A DNA stretch of 48,239 bases from Myxococcota bacterium. Lineage in GTDB: Bacteria; Myxococcota_A; Polyangia; JAAYKL01. The position numbers and the translations under genes were made by a program. The notes under the pieces were generated by a model, which was not told where the DNA came from, ran no database searches, and saw only the letters and a program-made list of their open reading frames with translations. Numbering within the stretch: the first letter of the stretch is position 1; each line of letters starts with the position of its first letter. The stretch spans positions 1-48,239 of the forward strand of contig JASJCT010000076.1 of assembly GCA_030065855.1 (NCBI GenBank), in the 5' to 3' direction. Positions 1 through 14,300 of the stretch are shown in pieces.

Positions 1-10
1 GGACGTGTCA

Positions 11-125
11 AAATCCCCCTAACCCCCTTTTTCAAGGGGGAGATCCTTTACCCGGCATAAAAATAGCAAAAATCGCGACATTTGCCCTTAACCGAATGCC
101 ATTGCCCCTTTGCCAAAGGGGGAGG
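11..125. repeat. Dispersed C/G-rich palindromic element, copy 1
   Basis: The stretch holds two hairpin-forming arms. Positions 24-41 pair CCCCCTT with AAGGGGG, and 105-121 form a perfect 8-bp stem, CCCCTTTG with CAAAGGGG. The same two arms recur in inverted order near 48107-48219 and in variants near 41475-41565 and 45615-45715. It directly follows the tsaD stop on the minus strand, so it may end tsaD transcription, but there is no clear T-run. I read it as a non-autonomous repeat (MITE/REP-like). Confidence 0.7.
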
Positions 126-129
126 ACTA

Positions 130-1134
130 TTAGATGGGCCAATTGGCCCTTGGGGATAGTTCGATCGGGCTCTCCTTGCCCGCTAGTAAATCCAAGTACC
201 CGGCATAGGCGATCATGGATCCATTATCCGTGCAGTGGCTGGGGGGTGGCAGGTATAACTGAAGATCGAGTTCGTCGCAGACCTCGGCGCAGTGTTGCCT
301 CAGCCCTTTGTTGGCAGCCACACCGCCTGTGAGGACCACGCGCGGGATCTGATACCTACGCGCGGCCAAGGTGACTTTGCGAACGAGGATTTCTACGACG
401 GCTTTCTGGAATCCCCGGGCAATGCAGCGCACATCGGTTGGGGTTGGCGCACGGCCCAAGCCCTTTACGTACTGGGCCACAGCAGTCTTTACACCGGAAA
501 AGCTAAACTCAAAGGACCGGCGGTCTCTCAGTGCCTGGGGAAATGGGACCAACGGACCCTCCTCGGCGGCCAAGCGATCGATGACAGGTCCCCCTGGATA
601 CCCCAGCCCGAGCATTTTGGCCACCTTGTCGTACGCTTCCCCTGCAGCGTCATCCCGCGTCGATCCCAAACAGGAAATTTCAGTATCGCTTTCGACGAGA
701 TAGACGCCGGTGTGCCCCCCGGATGCGAGCAATGCCATGTAGGGAAATGCCGGACGGGGGATATCGTCGGATTTGATGCGCGCCGCCAGTAGGTGACCGC
801 GCAGATGGTTTACACCGATAAAGGGTTTGTCACAGGTCGCGGCGAGGCTCTTTGCTACCTGCAGGCCGACGAGCAATGCGCCGAGCAGGCCTGGACCTGC
901 GGTCGCAGCGACCCCGTCCACATCTTCGATTTGCAGTCCGGCCCGACTGAGGGCGGCTCGAATAATGGGCACTACCGCTATCATGTGCTGTCGGCTCGCA
1001 ATCTCGGGAACCACACCACCGTACGGGGAATGGACGTCGACCTGGCTCGCTACCACATCCGCGAGCACTTGGCCGTCTGCTACGACCGCGGCAGCTGTTT
1101 CATCGCAAGAAGATTCAATGCCGATAACTCTCAT
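130..1134 (-). CDS. tsaD: tRNA N6-threonylcarbamoyladenosine synthase, TsaD
   Basis: TsaD (Kae1/YgjD, ASKHA fold) transfers the threonylcarbamoyl group from threonylcarbamoyl-AMP to A37 of ANN-decoding tRNAs, acting with TsaB and TsaE in the cytoplasm. The N-terminus MRVIGIESSCDETAAAVV is the family phosphate-1 signature. The metal-binding HxxxH motif is visible as NHLRGHL, and the nucleotide-binding LTGGVAANKGLR and the C-terminal CTDNGSMIAYAG are in place. The length of 334 aa is normal and the ATG start fits the family start exactly. No strong Shine-Dalgarno is visible upstream. It stands alone, facing away from the AraC regulator. The identification is secure. Confidence 0.97.
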   Translation of the reverse strand: MRVIGIESSCDETAAAVVADGQVLADVVASQVDVHSPYGGVVPEIASRQHMIAVVPIIRAALSRAGLQIEDVDGVAATAGPGLLGALLVGLQVAKSLAATCDKPFIGVNHLRGHLLAARIKSDDIPRPAFPYMALLASGGHTGVYLVESDTEISCLGSTRDDAAGEAYDKVAKMLGLGYPGGPVIDRLAAEEGPLVPFPQALRDRRSFEFSFSGVKTAVAQYVKGLGRAPTPTDVRCIARGFQKAVVEILVRKVTLAARRYQIPRVVLTGGVAANKGLRQHCAEVCDELDLQLYLPPPSHCTDNGSMIAYAGYLDLLAGKESPIELSPRANWPI

Positions 1135-1331
1135 TGTGCTACTAAATCAAATCCCTCGGGCCTAACACGCAGCCCTTTTACAGGTCGGGAACCTATCATA
1201 GGGGGGCCAAGTGGGCAAAAGGGTCAGCGGAATCTTCTTTAATGCAGCGGGTGCTTACGGGGGCTTTGGCCTAATACTGCTTTGCAATCGCTTTTTTGAT
1301 TTCAAGATGATAAAGTCGATTAGAGAATATA

Positions 1332-2336
1332 ATGGTCGAAATCTCATCAACGGTTACAAAGGCGCTTCTCAAAGGCATTTCAAAATACGGTGTGGACGCG
1401 GCTGCAGTGATGGCGGCTGCCGGTATTGACGAGAATCTGATATCGGATCCAGACGCCCGCATCAGCTTTGACCGCCACAAGACGATATGGGAAGAAGCAG
1501 CGCGGCAATCAGGGGACATCTATATTGGCCTTCACGTGGCCGAGTCAGTCCCGATCCGCGAGCTCGGCATTGTCGTGCACCTGATCACCGCATGTGAAAC
1601 GGTCGGCAAGGCACTGGAAAAATTTCTCTATTATCAAGCGCTCCTAGACTCTTCTTTCAATGCTACTTTGGATTCTGGAAAAAACCAGACCTACTTGGCT
1701 TTTAGTTCAAATCTGCCCCCTTGGGTCCTTCCAAGACAGATGGCAGAAGCGTCCATGGCCCTCTATCAGCGCGGTCTTTCCGAGTTGCTGAGTCCGGCAA
1801 TACAGCCCATCGCAGTGGAATTTCAGCACTCGGCACCCCTGAGTATCGCAGAGCATATCCGGATTTTTGGCGCGCCCGTGCGATTTGATCGCCCCAGAAA
1901 TGCACTCGTATTTGAATCTCATCTATTGAATCTCAAAATCCCTGGATCGAATCCCAAGCTATTGGCCGTTTATGAACAGCAGGCCAAACAAATGCTCAGC
2001 ACGCTTCCCAAAAGCGATCCCCAGGTACAAGAAGTTCGACGTGCGATTTTCGAGGCCCTGAGTTCAGGCGACCTGGCAATGAGATCCATTGGAAGAAAGT
2101 TGGGAATTTCCCAAAGCAGTCTGCGCGCTAGGCTCGCCAAGCAGAACTTGACCTATCGCTATTTGCTCTTCACCATGCGTCGAGACCTGGCATTATCCTA
2201 CTTGGAGAACAAGCAGTGGACCATAACGGATATTGCGTTTATTTTGGGATTTTCCGACCCGTCGGCCTTCAAGCGCACCTTCAGGCGATGGACCGGCAAG
2301 ACGCCGAGCGAATATCGCCGCATGTTGTTCGAGTAG
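1332..2336 (+). CDS. AraC-family transcriptional regulator
   Basis: The protein has 334 aa. The first ~190 residues resemble the Arabinose_bd-type (PF12625) N-terminal domain found in OruR/ArgR-like AraC regulators. The last ~100 residues form the double helix-turn-helix AraC domain, ending with the signature region around DIAFILGFSDPSAFKRTFRRWTG. It should bind DNA as an activator or repressor in response to a small ligand, which cannot be read from the sequence. It lies 48 bp upstream of the ABC-F start and on the same strand, but there is no sign that the two act together. The ribosome site before the ATG is weak. Family is confident, target unknown. Confidence 0.9.
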   Translation: MVEISSTVTKALLKGISKYGVDAAAVMAAAGIDENLISDPDARISFDRHKTIWEEAARQSGDIYIGLHVAESVPIRELGIVVHLITACETVGKALEKFLYYQALLDSSFNATLDSGKNQTYLAFSSNLPPWVLPRQMAEASMALYQRGLSELLSPAIQPIAVEFQHSAPLSIAEHIRIFGAPVRFDRPRNALVFESHLLNLKIPGSNPKLLAVYEQQAKQMLSTLPKSDPQVQEVRRAIFEALSSGDLAMRSIGRKLGISQSSLRARLAKQNLTYRYLLFTMRRDLALSYLENKQWTITDIAFILGFSDPSAFKRTFRRWTGKTPSEYRRMLFE

Positions 2337-5300
2337 CGGGTTCCCTCTTTTTTGCCTTCACGGGTTCATGGTAGGAACGCAGCCATGCTCGAGATTCAGA
2401 ACATAACGTTTCGAATCGGGGGGCGAACGCTTTTTGACAATGCCTCGGCCCATATTGCCGCCGGGTACCGAGTGGGCGTGGTGGGCCGCAACGGCACAGG
2501 CAAGACCACCCTGCTTAAGCTGATTCTCGGCGAGCACGAGCTCGACGGGGGAGGGATTCACGTTCAGGCCAACTGCAGTGTCGGCGTGGTGGCCCAGGAA
2601 GCCCCGGGGGGGGATCAGACGCCCCTGATGGCAGTGCTGGCCGCTGATACAGAGCGCGCGGCCCTGCTGGCAGAGGCAGATATGGCCGAGGATCCGGTCC
2701 GCATTGGAGACATCCATACGCGCCTCGTCGATCTGGACGCCCACCAGGCGCCGGCTCGGGCAGCGGCCATTCTCGCTGGGCTGGGGTTTGACAATGAAGC
2801 ACAGCACCGACCCCTTAAGACGTTTTCCGGTGGCTGGCGCATGCGGGTTGCCCTGGCCACGGTACTCTTTCTCAAACCCGATCTCCTCCTTTTGGACGAG
2901 CCCACGAATCACCTGGACCTGGAATCAGCCCTTTGGCTCGAGCGTCATTTGCAAACCTACCCGGCCACCCTGATCGCGGTGAGCCACGACCGCAATCTAT
3001 TGACCCACACCGCGGATCACATCCTCCACCTCGATCAAAAGAGGTTGGAGATGTTTGCGGGGGGGTATGATGTGTTTGAGAGAACCCGGTTGGCGAGACT
3101 CGCTCAGACTGAGGCGCTGCGAAAGCGACAGGAGGCGGATCGAAAGCGTATCCAGTCCTTCGTCGACCGCTTTCGCGCTAAGGCCACCAAGGCGCGGCAG
3201 GCCCAGAGTCGCTTGAAGTTGCTCGAGCGCATGGCTCCGATCGCGACCATTGCCGATCCGTCCGGCGTTGTTTTTCGATTCCCAACCCCCACCCCGGCAT
3301 CCTCGCCCTTGGTGCGATTGGACGGGGTTGCCGCTGCCTATGCCCCAGATCGAGTGGTGCTCACAGACCTTCATCTGAGCGTGTTTGCCAGAGACCGCAT
3401 CGCCCTGCTCGGCACCAACGGCAATGGCAAGACAACCCTGGCGAGGCTACTGTCTGGAAAGCTGCAGCCCCACTCGGGCCAGATATTTCGGTCGTCAAAG
3501 GTACGCATCGGGTATTTTGCCCAAGACCAGCTCGATCGACTGGACCCCAGCCTGACCTCCCTGGCCCAACTTGGGCATTACCTAGAAGATGCATCCCCAA
3601 CTGCTGTCAGGGGTTGGCTTGGTCGCTTCGGCCTTGGCCAGGAAAAGGTAGAAATCCCCATTGCCGCACTGTCTGGCGGTGAAAAAACCCGTCTCGCACT
3701 GGCCATCTCAGCCCTGTCCAATCCCAACCTCCTGATCCTCGACGAGCCGACAAATCATCTGGACATGGACGCCAGGAAAGCGCTCATCGAGGCCTTGACG
3801 GGTTACGCCGGTGCCATCGTCTTGATAAGCCACGACCGTCATTTGGTGGCGGCAACCGCGGATCAGCTCTGGTTGGTGGCAGGCGGAACAGCAGCGGCGT
3901 TTTGGGGTGATTTAGACGACTACCAAAACCAGCTGACAGAATCCCGACGGGCCTCGAAAAGTAGAAAGAACCCAGAAAAAAAAGACCGCAAAGAGGAGCG
4001 CAAATCCCGTGCGATGACCCGCCAGAAGCTCGCCCCCATTCGCGACCGCGTCTCCCAGGCAGAGGCGCGTCTGACCGCACTCACCGAGGAAAAGGGATCC
4101 ATCGATGCAGCCCTGTCAGACCCGAGCACATACAAAGATGCTCCTGAAAGGATCGGCGAGTTAACCAAGCGGCAACAAATTCTGGAGCGGGAGATTGCCA
4201 AGGCAGAAGACGACTGGCTTGACGCTACCACCGCGCTGGAACACGCCCTTGAGGAGGATCAGTAAAGTCGATTTTTCATATTTTTCCTTATCTTTATTAA
4301 CAGAAAGCGCTTACTTGGGATATTTCTTATTGTTTTATCCCTGTTATACGCGGTTGACAGTATACAAATATCAGGGTTAAACTAATATCATGGATCGCGA
4401 TATACAGACTATTTTGCTTAGAGACAACCCCTGGATTGAAGCGACGTCGCAGCTTTCTACCTGGTTGAGAGAGCATCTCCCTTCGCCCTACATTCCACGG
4501 CACACTGAGGTTGAAAATTCCCCAATATGGTCGAATGCATCAAAGGCACACTTGGTGATCGGGCCACGCCAGTCTGGCAAAACCACACTCATCTGGTCCC
4601 TTCTCGCCAGCCTGCAGCTACCGACAGTTTTCATCGACTGTGAGATTCCATTACTCAGATCCATTTGTCAGGCCGCCCCCCTTTTTTTGGATGCAATGGA
4701 TCAACTTGTCGGCCACTCGGTGGCACTATTTTTTGATGAAGCCCAGCATTTAGAAGAAGCTGGGATATTCGTCAAAGGTCTCGTGGACAGGAGGCCCGCC
4801 GCACCAATCTTTGTCAGTGGTAGCGCTGCGTTTCACATGGAGGCCAAAACAAGGGAATCTCTCGCCGGCAGAGCGATGCGAACAACCCTCTATCCATTTT
4901 CCTTGGGCGAGGTTTCAGCCGAAGCGAGTACCAAGCCACCCCTACTTCGGGACCGGGAGTTAAGCAAAAATATCGAACGACATATCATTTATGGCGGCTA
5001 CCCAGAAGTATGGCTGATGCAAAATCCAAAACTGCTACTTACGGAACTTGTAGAGGCCCTGGTCAGCCGAGATGCCAGCGACTTTTTCAAAATCGCCCGT
5101 CCCGATGCATTCAGAAAACTGCTGCGTCTGGCAGCACTGCAGGTCGGTAATCTGGTCAATATCTCTGAGTGGGCGTCGATTTGCGCAGTGAATCGGGATA
5201 CCCTCAGATCATATATCGAGATTTTAGAGTCAACCCATGTGGTGCAATTGATCTCTCCGTTTGTCGGTGGTAAACGCGCTGAGCTCAAAGGGCATCCTAA

Positions 5301-8300
5301 ACTATATTTCATCGACAGCGGCATTCGAAATCAATTGGTTGGAGATTTTAATCTTTTGGATGAACGAGCTGACAAGGGTCAACTTCTCGAAGGGTGGGTA
5401 TTCGGAGAACTCAGGAAAGCGATACCCACAGGAGCAACAATTCATTTTTGGAGAAGCACTTCGGGTGCCGAGGTCGATTTTGTAGTCCAGCATGGCAAAA
5501 ACATCGCGGCCATTGAGGTAAAGGCGACCCCGCTACAAAGGCCGAAAATAACTCGCTCGGCCAGGAGTTTTCTTACCTCTTATCGGCCCAGATGCCTGTA
5601 TGTAATCAACACGACACTCGACAAAGATGAAGTCATCGGCAGCACACCCGTCCATTTCAGGCGGCCACATGAGCTCGGCGGTGTTTTTTCATATCTGTGA
5701 AAGCGGGGGACGGTGAAACTGTGGCCAGGGACAGAATCGAACTGCCGACACGGGGATTTTCAGTCCCCTGCTCTACCGACTGAGCTACCTGGCCTGCCAG
5801 CAAAAAGCGCCTCCCAGTATCTCTACCTTTGCGCACTTGTCAATCTGCCCTGGCGAGGTTTTTTTAACTAAAATGACGATTCCCTGTGGTCATCCCGTCT
5901 TAAGGAAGAGACGTCGCGATGATCTGTTTCGTCTCTTAGCTGGAGCGCTTGGGAAACTTGGGAATGAAATCGAGAAAAAACGATAGCCGCTTTATTTTGG
6001 TTCCGGCTCGGCCGGGTTAGGAGTTGTCGATGGACCCCACCAATGGTAGATTTTTAATTAACATGTTATTTTCTTTGGCTCCATGACGACCTGCCAAAAA
6101 TGCGGCGCAGTTTACGACGGTGCTGAGATGTTTTGCCCCAAGGATGGCACCCGTTTGGCCACCACCCGGGAGGGGCGCGCCCTAAAGTCCGTCCCCCCCG
6201 AGCCGGATCCCTTTATCGGCAAGGTTATCCAAGGGCGATATCGGGTCCTCGACCAGCTCGGTGAAGGGGGCATGGGGGTGGTCTACGTGGCCGAACACGT
6301 CGAGATAGAAAAAAAGGTCGCACTCAAGATTCTGCGCGACGATTTCTCCAAGCGACCCGAAGTGGTCGAGCGATTCCGCCAGGAAGCCAGGTCTGCCAGC
6401 AAGATCGGTCATCCCCATATCGTCGACGTCACTGATTTCGGACAGACAGAAAGCGGCGGTGTATTCTTTGTAATGGAGCACCTCCAAGGCCGGGGCCTAT
6501 CCGATCTCTTGCGGGGTCAAACAATTCCGGTGGTCCGGGCCGTTCCCATCGTGACCCAGATCGCCCGCGCCCTGCAGGCCGCCCATAAACTGGGTATTGT
6601 GCACAGAGACCTCAAGCCGGAAAATATTTTCCTGGTCGAACGGGACGGGCAAGAAGACTTTGTGAAGGTGCTCGATTTCGGTATTGCCAAAATATCGGAT
6701 CGGGATTCAGATGGCCAGCGCCTCACCAAGACCGGCATGATTTTCGGGACGCCAGAGTATATGTCGCCGGAGCAGGCATCTGGTAAGCCCCTCGATCACC
6801 GAGTCGATGTGTATGCCCTCGGCTGCATCATGTTCGAAATGTTCGTAGGCACCGTACCGTTTGACGGCGATTCGTTTATGGCTGTGTTGACCCAGCATAT
6901 GTTCGAACCAATCCCTATTATCGAGATGGTCAATCCCTATACAGATGTTCCCCAATCCGTGTGCAGGGTGGTGTACAAGGCCATGGCCAAAAACAAGGAG
7001 GATCGATACGCAGATATGGCAGAACTCGAATCCGACTTGAATCGCGCCCTCGACGATGCTGGAGATGGGTCGGCACACACCGGTCAAACCGGGTCGGTTC
7101 ATCAACAAGACCCTTTACCGCTGATCAGCGCTGGCAGTTCAGCCCAGCCGGTCGCGTCGGGTGACACTCGAATGGACTGGGCAGACTCGGCAGATACCTT
7201 TTCCACCCCGCAAAAGAAGAAAAAAAACCTACTGGCAGCGGTCGTTATCGGCCTTTTTGCGCTCGCGGCCGGGGTGGCTTATTTATTTGGATTTGGAGAC
7301 ATTGACCATAATACCGCAGATGTCTCGATTGCGGTACCTGCCGCATCCCAATTCGATACGCCAAAGCCGGCAGTGACACCCGCGTCTCCGGCGCCCACAC
7401 CCGCTGATGCGAACGATACTGTTAAAGCATCGCCTGGGCCGCAACCGGCAGAAGCACACGCGGGTAGTGATGTGGTTGGCCAAAAAGAGAAAATACTGGT
7501 CTCGATAACATCCGAGCCCAAAGGGGCTGTGATCAGTGTCCAAGGGATGGGTCAGATATGCTCCACTGCGCCATGCGACGTTGCATTGGAGGCCGGCCTG
7601 CCAGTGGAGATTGAAGCAAAGCTCAAGCATCGAAGGGCAAAAATGACGTTCACCCCGTCCGAGCAAAACAAGGCGATTACCTTGGAGCTCAAAAGATCGC
7701 GTCCAATATATCGGCCACACAAAAACAAAAGCGGAAAACAGGGTCAATCAGATGTGAGTGAATTGAAGATTCCAGGAATCTTTAAGGATAATTAGGTCGT
7801 GTCAAACGAACTCTGTCGCGTGAAGATATTAAATTCCCCCTTGAAAAAGGGGGGCTTGCAAAAGAGGTGATACACGTCACTCCTGCGAAGGCAGGAGTCC
7901 ATAATTATTCGAAATTAAAAGGGTTTATGGATTCCCGCCCGCGCGGGAATGACCATCTTGGATGATTAACGGGACACGACCTAGCTCCTTGCGAGCTTCG
8001 GGTTTATAACATGAACAAAGCCGACGTTCAGAGTACCCTGCTCGGCTGGATTATTCCTCTGGCGATCTGTTTTTCAGTATTGCTGCGACGCAAAAAGGGG
8101 CTCCGTCAGCGACTCTTTGTGCTCTTTGCCGGCAATGTCACCCTCTACTATTTCTTTACCTTTCTCTACATCTGGCGGGGAGAGCCGTGGTATGAGCGCA
8201 TCGCCCTTGGCGTGGCGATTTTGATACCCCAAGGTGGCCTGAGATTCTTCCGCGCTTTTTCTACAGGGGCCCGGGGCATGGGACGCCTCGGCGGGGTCTC

Positions 8301-11300
8301 TGCGGTGCTCGGGTTGATCCTCACGGCCGCGGTCCTGTATCCCTCGTCCCTGCGTCCGGCAGTGGGCCCTGCGGTCATGGCCTATGTCGGGGGATTCATG
8401 CTGGTCGCCATACTGAACCTCAACGTGCAAGTGAAAACCGCGACCACGCGGGTGGACGCAGCCCGCATCCGCTACTTGGTAGTCGGCGGCTTTTTAACCC
8501 TTTCCTTTCAGGTCGTCGATCGCTTGGATCACATCTTTAAGTTGGAAATTCCCCCGTTCGGCCTGGCCATGACCATTATCTACCTCTACGTCATCTCCCA
8601 AGCCATTGTACGGCACAGGATACTCGACCTTTACGAAATGCTCGGGAGATTCGCCGTTCTCTCCCTGATGGGTGTTGCGCTGGCAGCGATTTACACTGGG
8701 CTGGTGTTCTGGGCCGGTGCTGGGTTCTCGATAAATGCGTTTCTCGCTTCATTGGTCATTCTGATTATGTTCGATCCCCTCAGAGAATTGGTCGAGAGAA
8801 AGATCTCGGATTTCTTCTTTCGCGAGCGCCGCATTCTCGAACAGGAAATCGCGCAAATGCGTCGGCACCTCATGCATGTCATCGACATCGAGGTCATGAC
8901 CGACCGGCTCATTGACGGATTTGAGAACTCCCGCCGCATCACCCACGCGTCCCTGTATCTCGTCGACGCACACGGCAGGGGATTTGACCTCAAGGGCAGT
9001 GCAGGTCCTGCCCCTGAGCTCAAGCGCATCGAAGCCGCTGCTGCCAACCGACACATCAAATCATCCAACCCAAGCGGCGCCATCCTCGCCGTTCATTTGC
9101 AGGAACGCAGGGAACACTTACTGCAACAGGGAGATCGGGACATTGCCCAGTCCATTGGCGAGAGCATTGAGTTCCTGAAGGAGCTGCAAGCAGACGCGGT
9201 GTTGACGATTGAGGGGGATGACCACCTGCTCGGCCTGCTGTCCCTGAAAGACGAGCGGCTTAAAGATCCCTTTTCGCCAGAGGATATTGCCCTGCTAAAG
9301 GGCCTGACCGTACAAATCGCCACGGGGTTTGAAGGGTCGCGGATCTATCAACAGATAAAGGAGCGGGACCGGCTCGCCGCCCTCGGTAAGATGGCTGCTG
9401 GGCTGGCACATGAAATTCGAAATCCACTGGGCTCACTCAAGGGCGCTGCTCAGGTCATTGGGGATACGGCACAGTCTTCGGGCGGGATTCGCGACGGTGA
9501 GCTTCTTGGGGTCATCGTCGAAGAAGTGGACCGTCTCAATCGGGTGGTTTCCGACTTCCTGACCTATGCCCGCCCAGGCCATGGCCAGCCGCGTATGGTC
9601 AATGTCAACGATATACTGCGGCGCACGCTTCAACTTTTTGAAACCAGCCGGGAAGGGCCGATGCATATCGTCGTAGATTTGGCCGAAGACCTGCCGGGCT
9701 GCAAAGTAGACGGGGAGCAGCTGCATCAAGTATTCCTCAACCTGATATTAAACGCCCAACAAGCAATGGCCCATCAGCCCACCCAACGCATCGACGTCAC
9801 CACCCGAACGCGCGTCATGCGGCTGGAAGGCACTGACAAGGACAGTCCGGCAAAGCCGGTTCACTATGTTGAAATGAGGTTCTCAGATAACGGGCCGGGC
9901 ATTGATCTCAAAACATTGGAGAACATTTTCATCCCGTTTTTTACCACGAAAGAAAAGGGATCTGGCCTGGGCCTCGCCATCTGCCAGCGCATTGTTCGGG
10001 ACGCTGGCGGAGAAATAGAGGTGCGCAGCCAGCCTGGCCAAGGGACTATCTTCACGGTCATCCTACCTGGGGTAAAAAATACCGACATCGAAATAGCCAG
10101 CTAGCGGGCATAGACGTGGACCATTCCCGCAACTTTGTCAATACAGTCACTGTCGAATACCTTCCTACGTTCCAGGTGAATTCCGACTACAAAAACCAGA
10201 GGCGGTATCCCAGGTCGAAAAACACGGTCGAAAACCCCTTTGTAAATCCAGAAAATTTTCCGGGTAGTAGGGCATAGCGAATCCCACCCAGTACGTTGCC
10301 CACGCCGAGTTTCCATTCGATACCGGCACCGAGGCCAATCAGTCCGCGCCAGCCCCTGTCCACACTGATGAATGTCCTGCCATCGGTTGTGGTGCTGTTT
10401 TTATTGACAGCGAAAACCACTCCAAACTGACTGAACAGCAGAACGCTGATTTTAGGCGTTATGGGTCGCCGCCACCCAGCCACCAGAGAAGCTGGAAATT
10501 TTCTCGTCTCAATTTTGGCGCTGTTTATCCCCTCTTCGAAGACCACATTATCGTTGACAGTGCTCGCAGTGAACCCCACCTCTATACCTGCTATCATCTG
10601 TTGATCAAAGATGACAGAGAGGATCCCCATATCCCCGGATATGTGAAAAGCACCCACACTGGGTGGCTCCCAGGCATAGCCGAGTCTGGTAGAGGTAAAG
10701 ATCCGCGAAATGAACGCATCTTCTGTTGTGTATGGATTTGCATCGATGGGTCGAGCTGATATTGACGAACTGTCTACCAGGTGGAGCACTAACCGGGCCG
10801 GGGGCGCCTCATCGTCGGCTACAAGCGCCTTTATCTGAACCTCTCCGGGGCGTTTATCTTCGGCAATGTAATTTGCTGCGAATGCCCCTCGACCCAGCGG
10901 CATGACATTCTTTACAATGCCGCGACTCGCGACCATTTCTAGCATAGATTGACCGTCGAGGGTGCCGTCCTGACCGACGATGACACCGTAAAGCGGCAGG
11001 GATTGGGTACGGGCGATATCTATCGCGGTTGTCTCGGCGAACACGGCGGATCTGGGAGTGATCGGTACCTTCAGGCTCACCTTACTGCCGTGAGAATCGT
11101 ATCCAAGTCGGACCCCAGGGGGAACATCTACATCAATGGTTGCACGGCCGAATCGATCTGCGGCCACAGGTCCAAACTGTCGGTCGCCGATAGCGATCTT
11201 TGCCTGGGCATGGGCCTGGGTCTTGAGTTCGGCCTCCCCTTGTCCGTAAATCGAAATAGCTGCATACCCCCAGACGCGCTTGTTATTGAGGGTGGCAGCT

Positions 11301-14300
11301 GCAGCGATGATATCGACTTGGGGTAGGTAGCTTTTGGGCAGATGGTACGTCGCAGTGGCCCGATTGGTAGACATCATTTCGACCCTGCCAACGCTGCCGT
11401 GGGCCGCGAACAGGGCAACATTGGTTGACCCCGGTGGGAGAATAACGCCGATACGGGCGCTATCGCCGGTGCGCGTCATGAGCACAGCAGGGACGACGCC
11501 GATGATAATCGGTCCGCCGCGGGCAAGGCTTTTTGGGGCCGGCCTGGCAATTGGAGCGGCATCCTGCCCAAGTCCGCCCCCAGGGCGTAAAAGCAGCAGG
11601 ACTGCGATCGAGATGGCCAGAGCAGGCACCCTGTTCACGATTCTTTTTGTTAGCCGGTCGGTCCCCATTTTATATTAATTTCCCTTATTGGAGCACTTGG
11701 GTCAACCGTAATGCAGGGAAACGTCTTCTGGGCCCGCCGCCCGGCCGGGTCTTCGGTGACAACAGCGATATTATTCTTGCCGATTTTAAGGGGAACCCGT
11801 ACGGAAAATCGACCATCCTCCCGCAGCTCAACAGGGGTGCCATTGGCCGAAAGTGCAGATCCAGGTGTGGTGCGCCCTCGAAGGACCACATGCCGCTCCC
11901 GCTGCACGCGGCAGCCCGGATCGACCACGCGAAGCATCACGTCCGCTGGGATCGGAGCGGGTTTGGACGGAATACCTCGCGCCGCCACGGACTGCTGGCC
12001 GGAAGTCACAGCAACCGTCTCTCCTCCTGATGACAAGTCCACTGATCCGGTTCTCGTGGCAACGGCAACGGTCGTGCCTGTATTCAATACCGTAAAAATA
12101 CCTTCCTCGGATTGGGCGACCACGCTGCCGTCACTATTCTCAACCCGCAGGGATTGGTCGCTTTTTTCCAATTCGACTGTAATACGTCCTTGGTATAATT
12201 TGAATCTGCGGTCATCCGGCGATACGCTGCCAACGCTGAGTTCACCGCGTTCAGCGAGTTCGATCTTGGATTTTTCACCAAAGCGCAACATGAGTCGGGA
12301 GTTATCTCCGGTCTTTACCCTGTCGTCGGTGGTTAGCGACTCACCCACGGACAGGGCACTGGTTCTGACCTGCTCATTGGCAACCCGCTCAGCCTGGCCG
12401 GTAATGGAAATAACCCTTACGGCGTTGCTATCTACGTCATTCTCAGCCTGCTGGCCATCTTTGGGAGAAGCCATCTGATCTTCAATCGCAGGCGCGGTTT
12501 CTGGGCGCTCAGTGTGGAGTATCTCGTCAGCGCTTTCACCAAAAATGGCGATTGAAACCGCAATACCAACAGCGGTTAACGCCGCGACCATGACACCGTA
12601 AATGAGAACACGTTTTTTCATACTGTAGTTGCGCTTATCACCCTTTGGCCTAAGCGCGAGACAATCGCACCGCACCTGGCAAATAAATACTGAGCCGCGT
12701 TCCCTCTCCTAGGGTAGAGTCTATCACAACTCTTCCCTTGTGGTCATTGACGATGTGATGCACGAGGGGGAGACCCAAGCCTCTGGCACTGCTACCGGGA
12801 TTGCTCGTTGTGAAAAACGGGTCAAAAGCCCGCGTTCTTATCTCTTCGGGCATGCCCGGTCCGTTGTCTGATATGGCGATCAGCACGGCGCTCCCTTCGA
12901 CGCGTTTGACGACAACGCCGATGTGACCCTTGGTGCTGACGGCTCTTACTGCGTTATCGATGACGTGGTTCAGCGCGAGCCGCAAGTCATTTTCCCTGGC
13001 AAACACATGGCATCCGGGGGATATCTCAGTCGCGACCTTGATGCTGCGCTCGCTTAGGCGGTTGGCAAATAGATCTAGGACGCGGGTCGTCACGTGACCC
13101 GCATCGATCGACTGCATTTCCGGGGAAACTTGGGTTTGGGAGAATTTAAGGAGTGTGTCCACAATATCTGCCACGCGGCGGGCGTTCTTGATGATATCTT
13201 TGAGCCCGTCGCTAATCTCTGTATCTGGGTCGGCAATGCCTTGGAGGAGTTGGGCCACGCCGATTACTCCGGTCAAGGGGTTATTAATTTCGTGGGCCAC
13301 GCCAGAGCCCAGTTCTCCGATGGCAGCGAGCTTCTGGGTCTGCATGATCTGTTCCCGCGCTTCTCGGAGCGCGCGGGTTCGCTCTTCAACGCGTTCGGTC
13401 AGTTCGGCGTTCCAGGCGCGGATCTCAGTTGTCATGCGATTGAACGCGGATGCGAGATGGCCCACTTCGTCTTTTGTAGTCAGATCGAGTTTGTGTTGAT
13501 AATCGCCATCTGCGATGCGCATTGCCGCCTGCTCCAGTTCGGCGATAGGGCGTGTCAACTCCCGAGCGAGGATAATACCGCCGCCGAGCGCTACCCCCAA
13601 GCTCACCAGTACCCACAGAGCGATCCAGTATAGCGAACGCGTTACAGGCGCCATTGCTGAATCTTTTGATTGCTCCAAAAGGAGCAGCCAGCCGGTGACA
13701 CCCACCTCATCTACGACGCCCAATCTGGCCCTGCCATTGGCATCGACATAGGTCGACACGCTGAGCGGCTGCATTTTCCTTAGCTTTTGCAGGTCTGAAT
13801 GACGCGGGAGTGTGGGCGAGTTGCCTTCCTGCTGGCCACAGATATCGCGTCCAAGGGCGTCGATGATCCGCGCGCGCTTCGCTGCCAGTTTATCGTGCGC
13901 AGCGATGAGCCCACATATTTCGCTCAGTGAGACCTCTGCGGCCAACACCCAGGTGGACTGGATTGCCTCGAGGGGGTAGCTCCTGGCCATTACCATGCGT
14001 GGCGTACCAGCGGCAGACAAATAGACAGGCCCGATTGCCACCTCTGCGTGCTGGGCCAACCTGAGGGGTACATGCCGTTCGAACGCTGCCAGGTCTTCTT
14101 CAAAAACCGGTTCGCGACCGAGGGCCAATGCCTCGTCTTTTGGTTTGGTAAAGGGAGGTGTTACGGCCGCGCCTTTCTCGTCGAGTAGGGCGATGGTGGT
14201 GGCGTTGTGAAGTTGCCGATAGGGGATCTCCAATGCGCGATGGAGATCATCGGCTGAAAAATTTTCAAACGGCATCGCGTCTACTATCAGCGATAGTTCT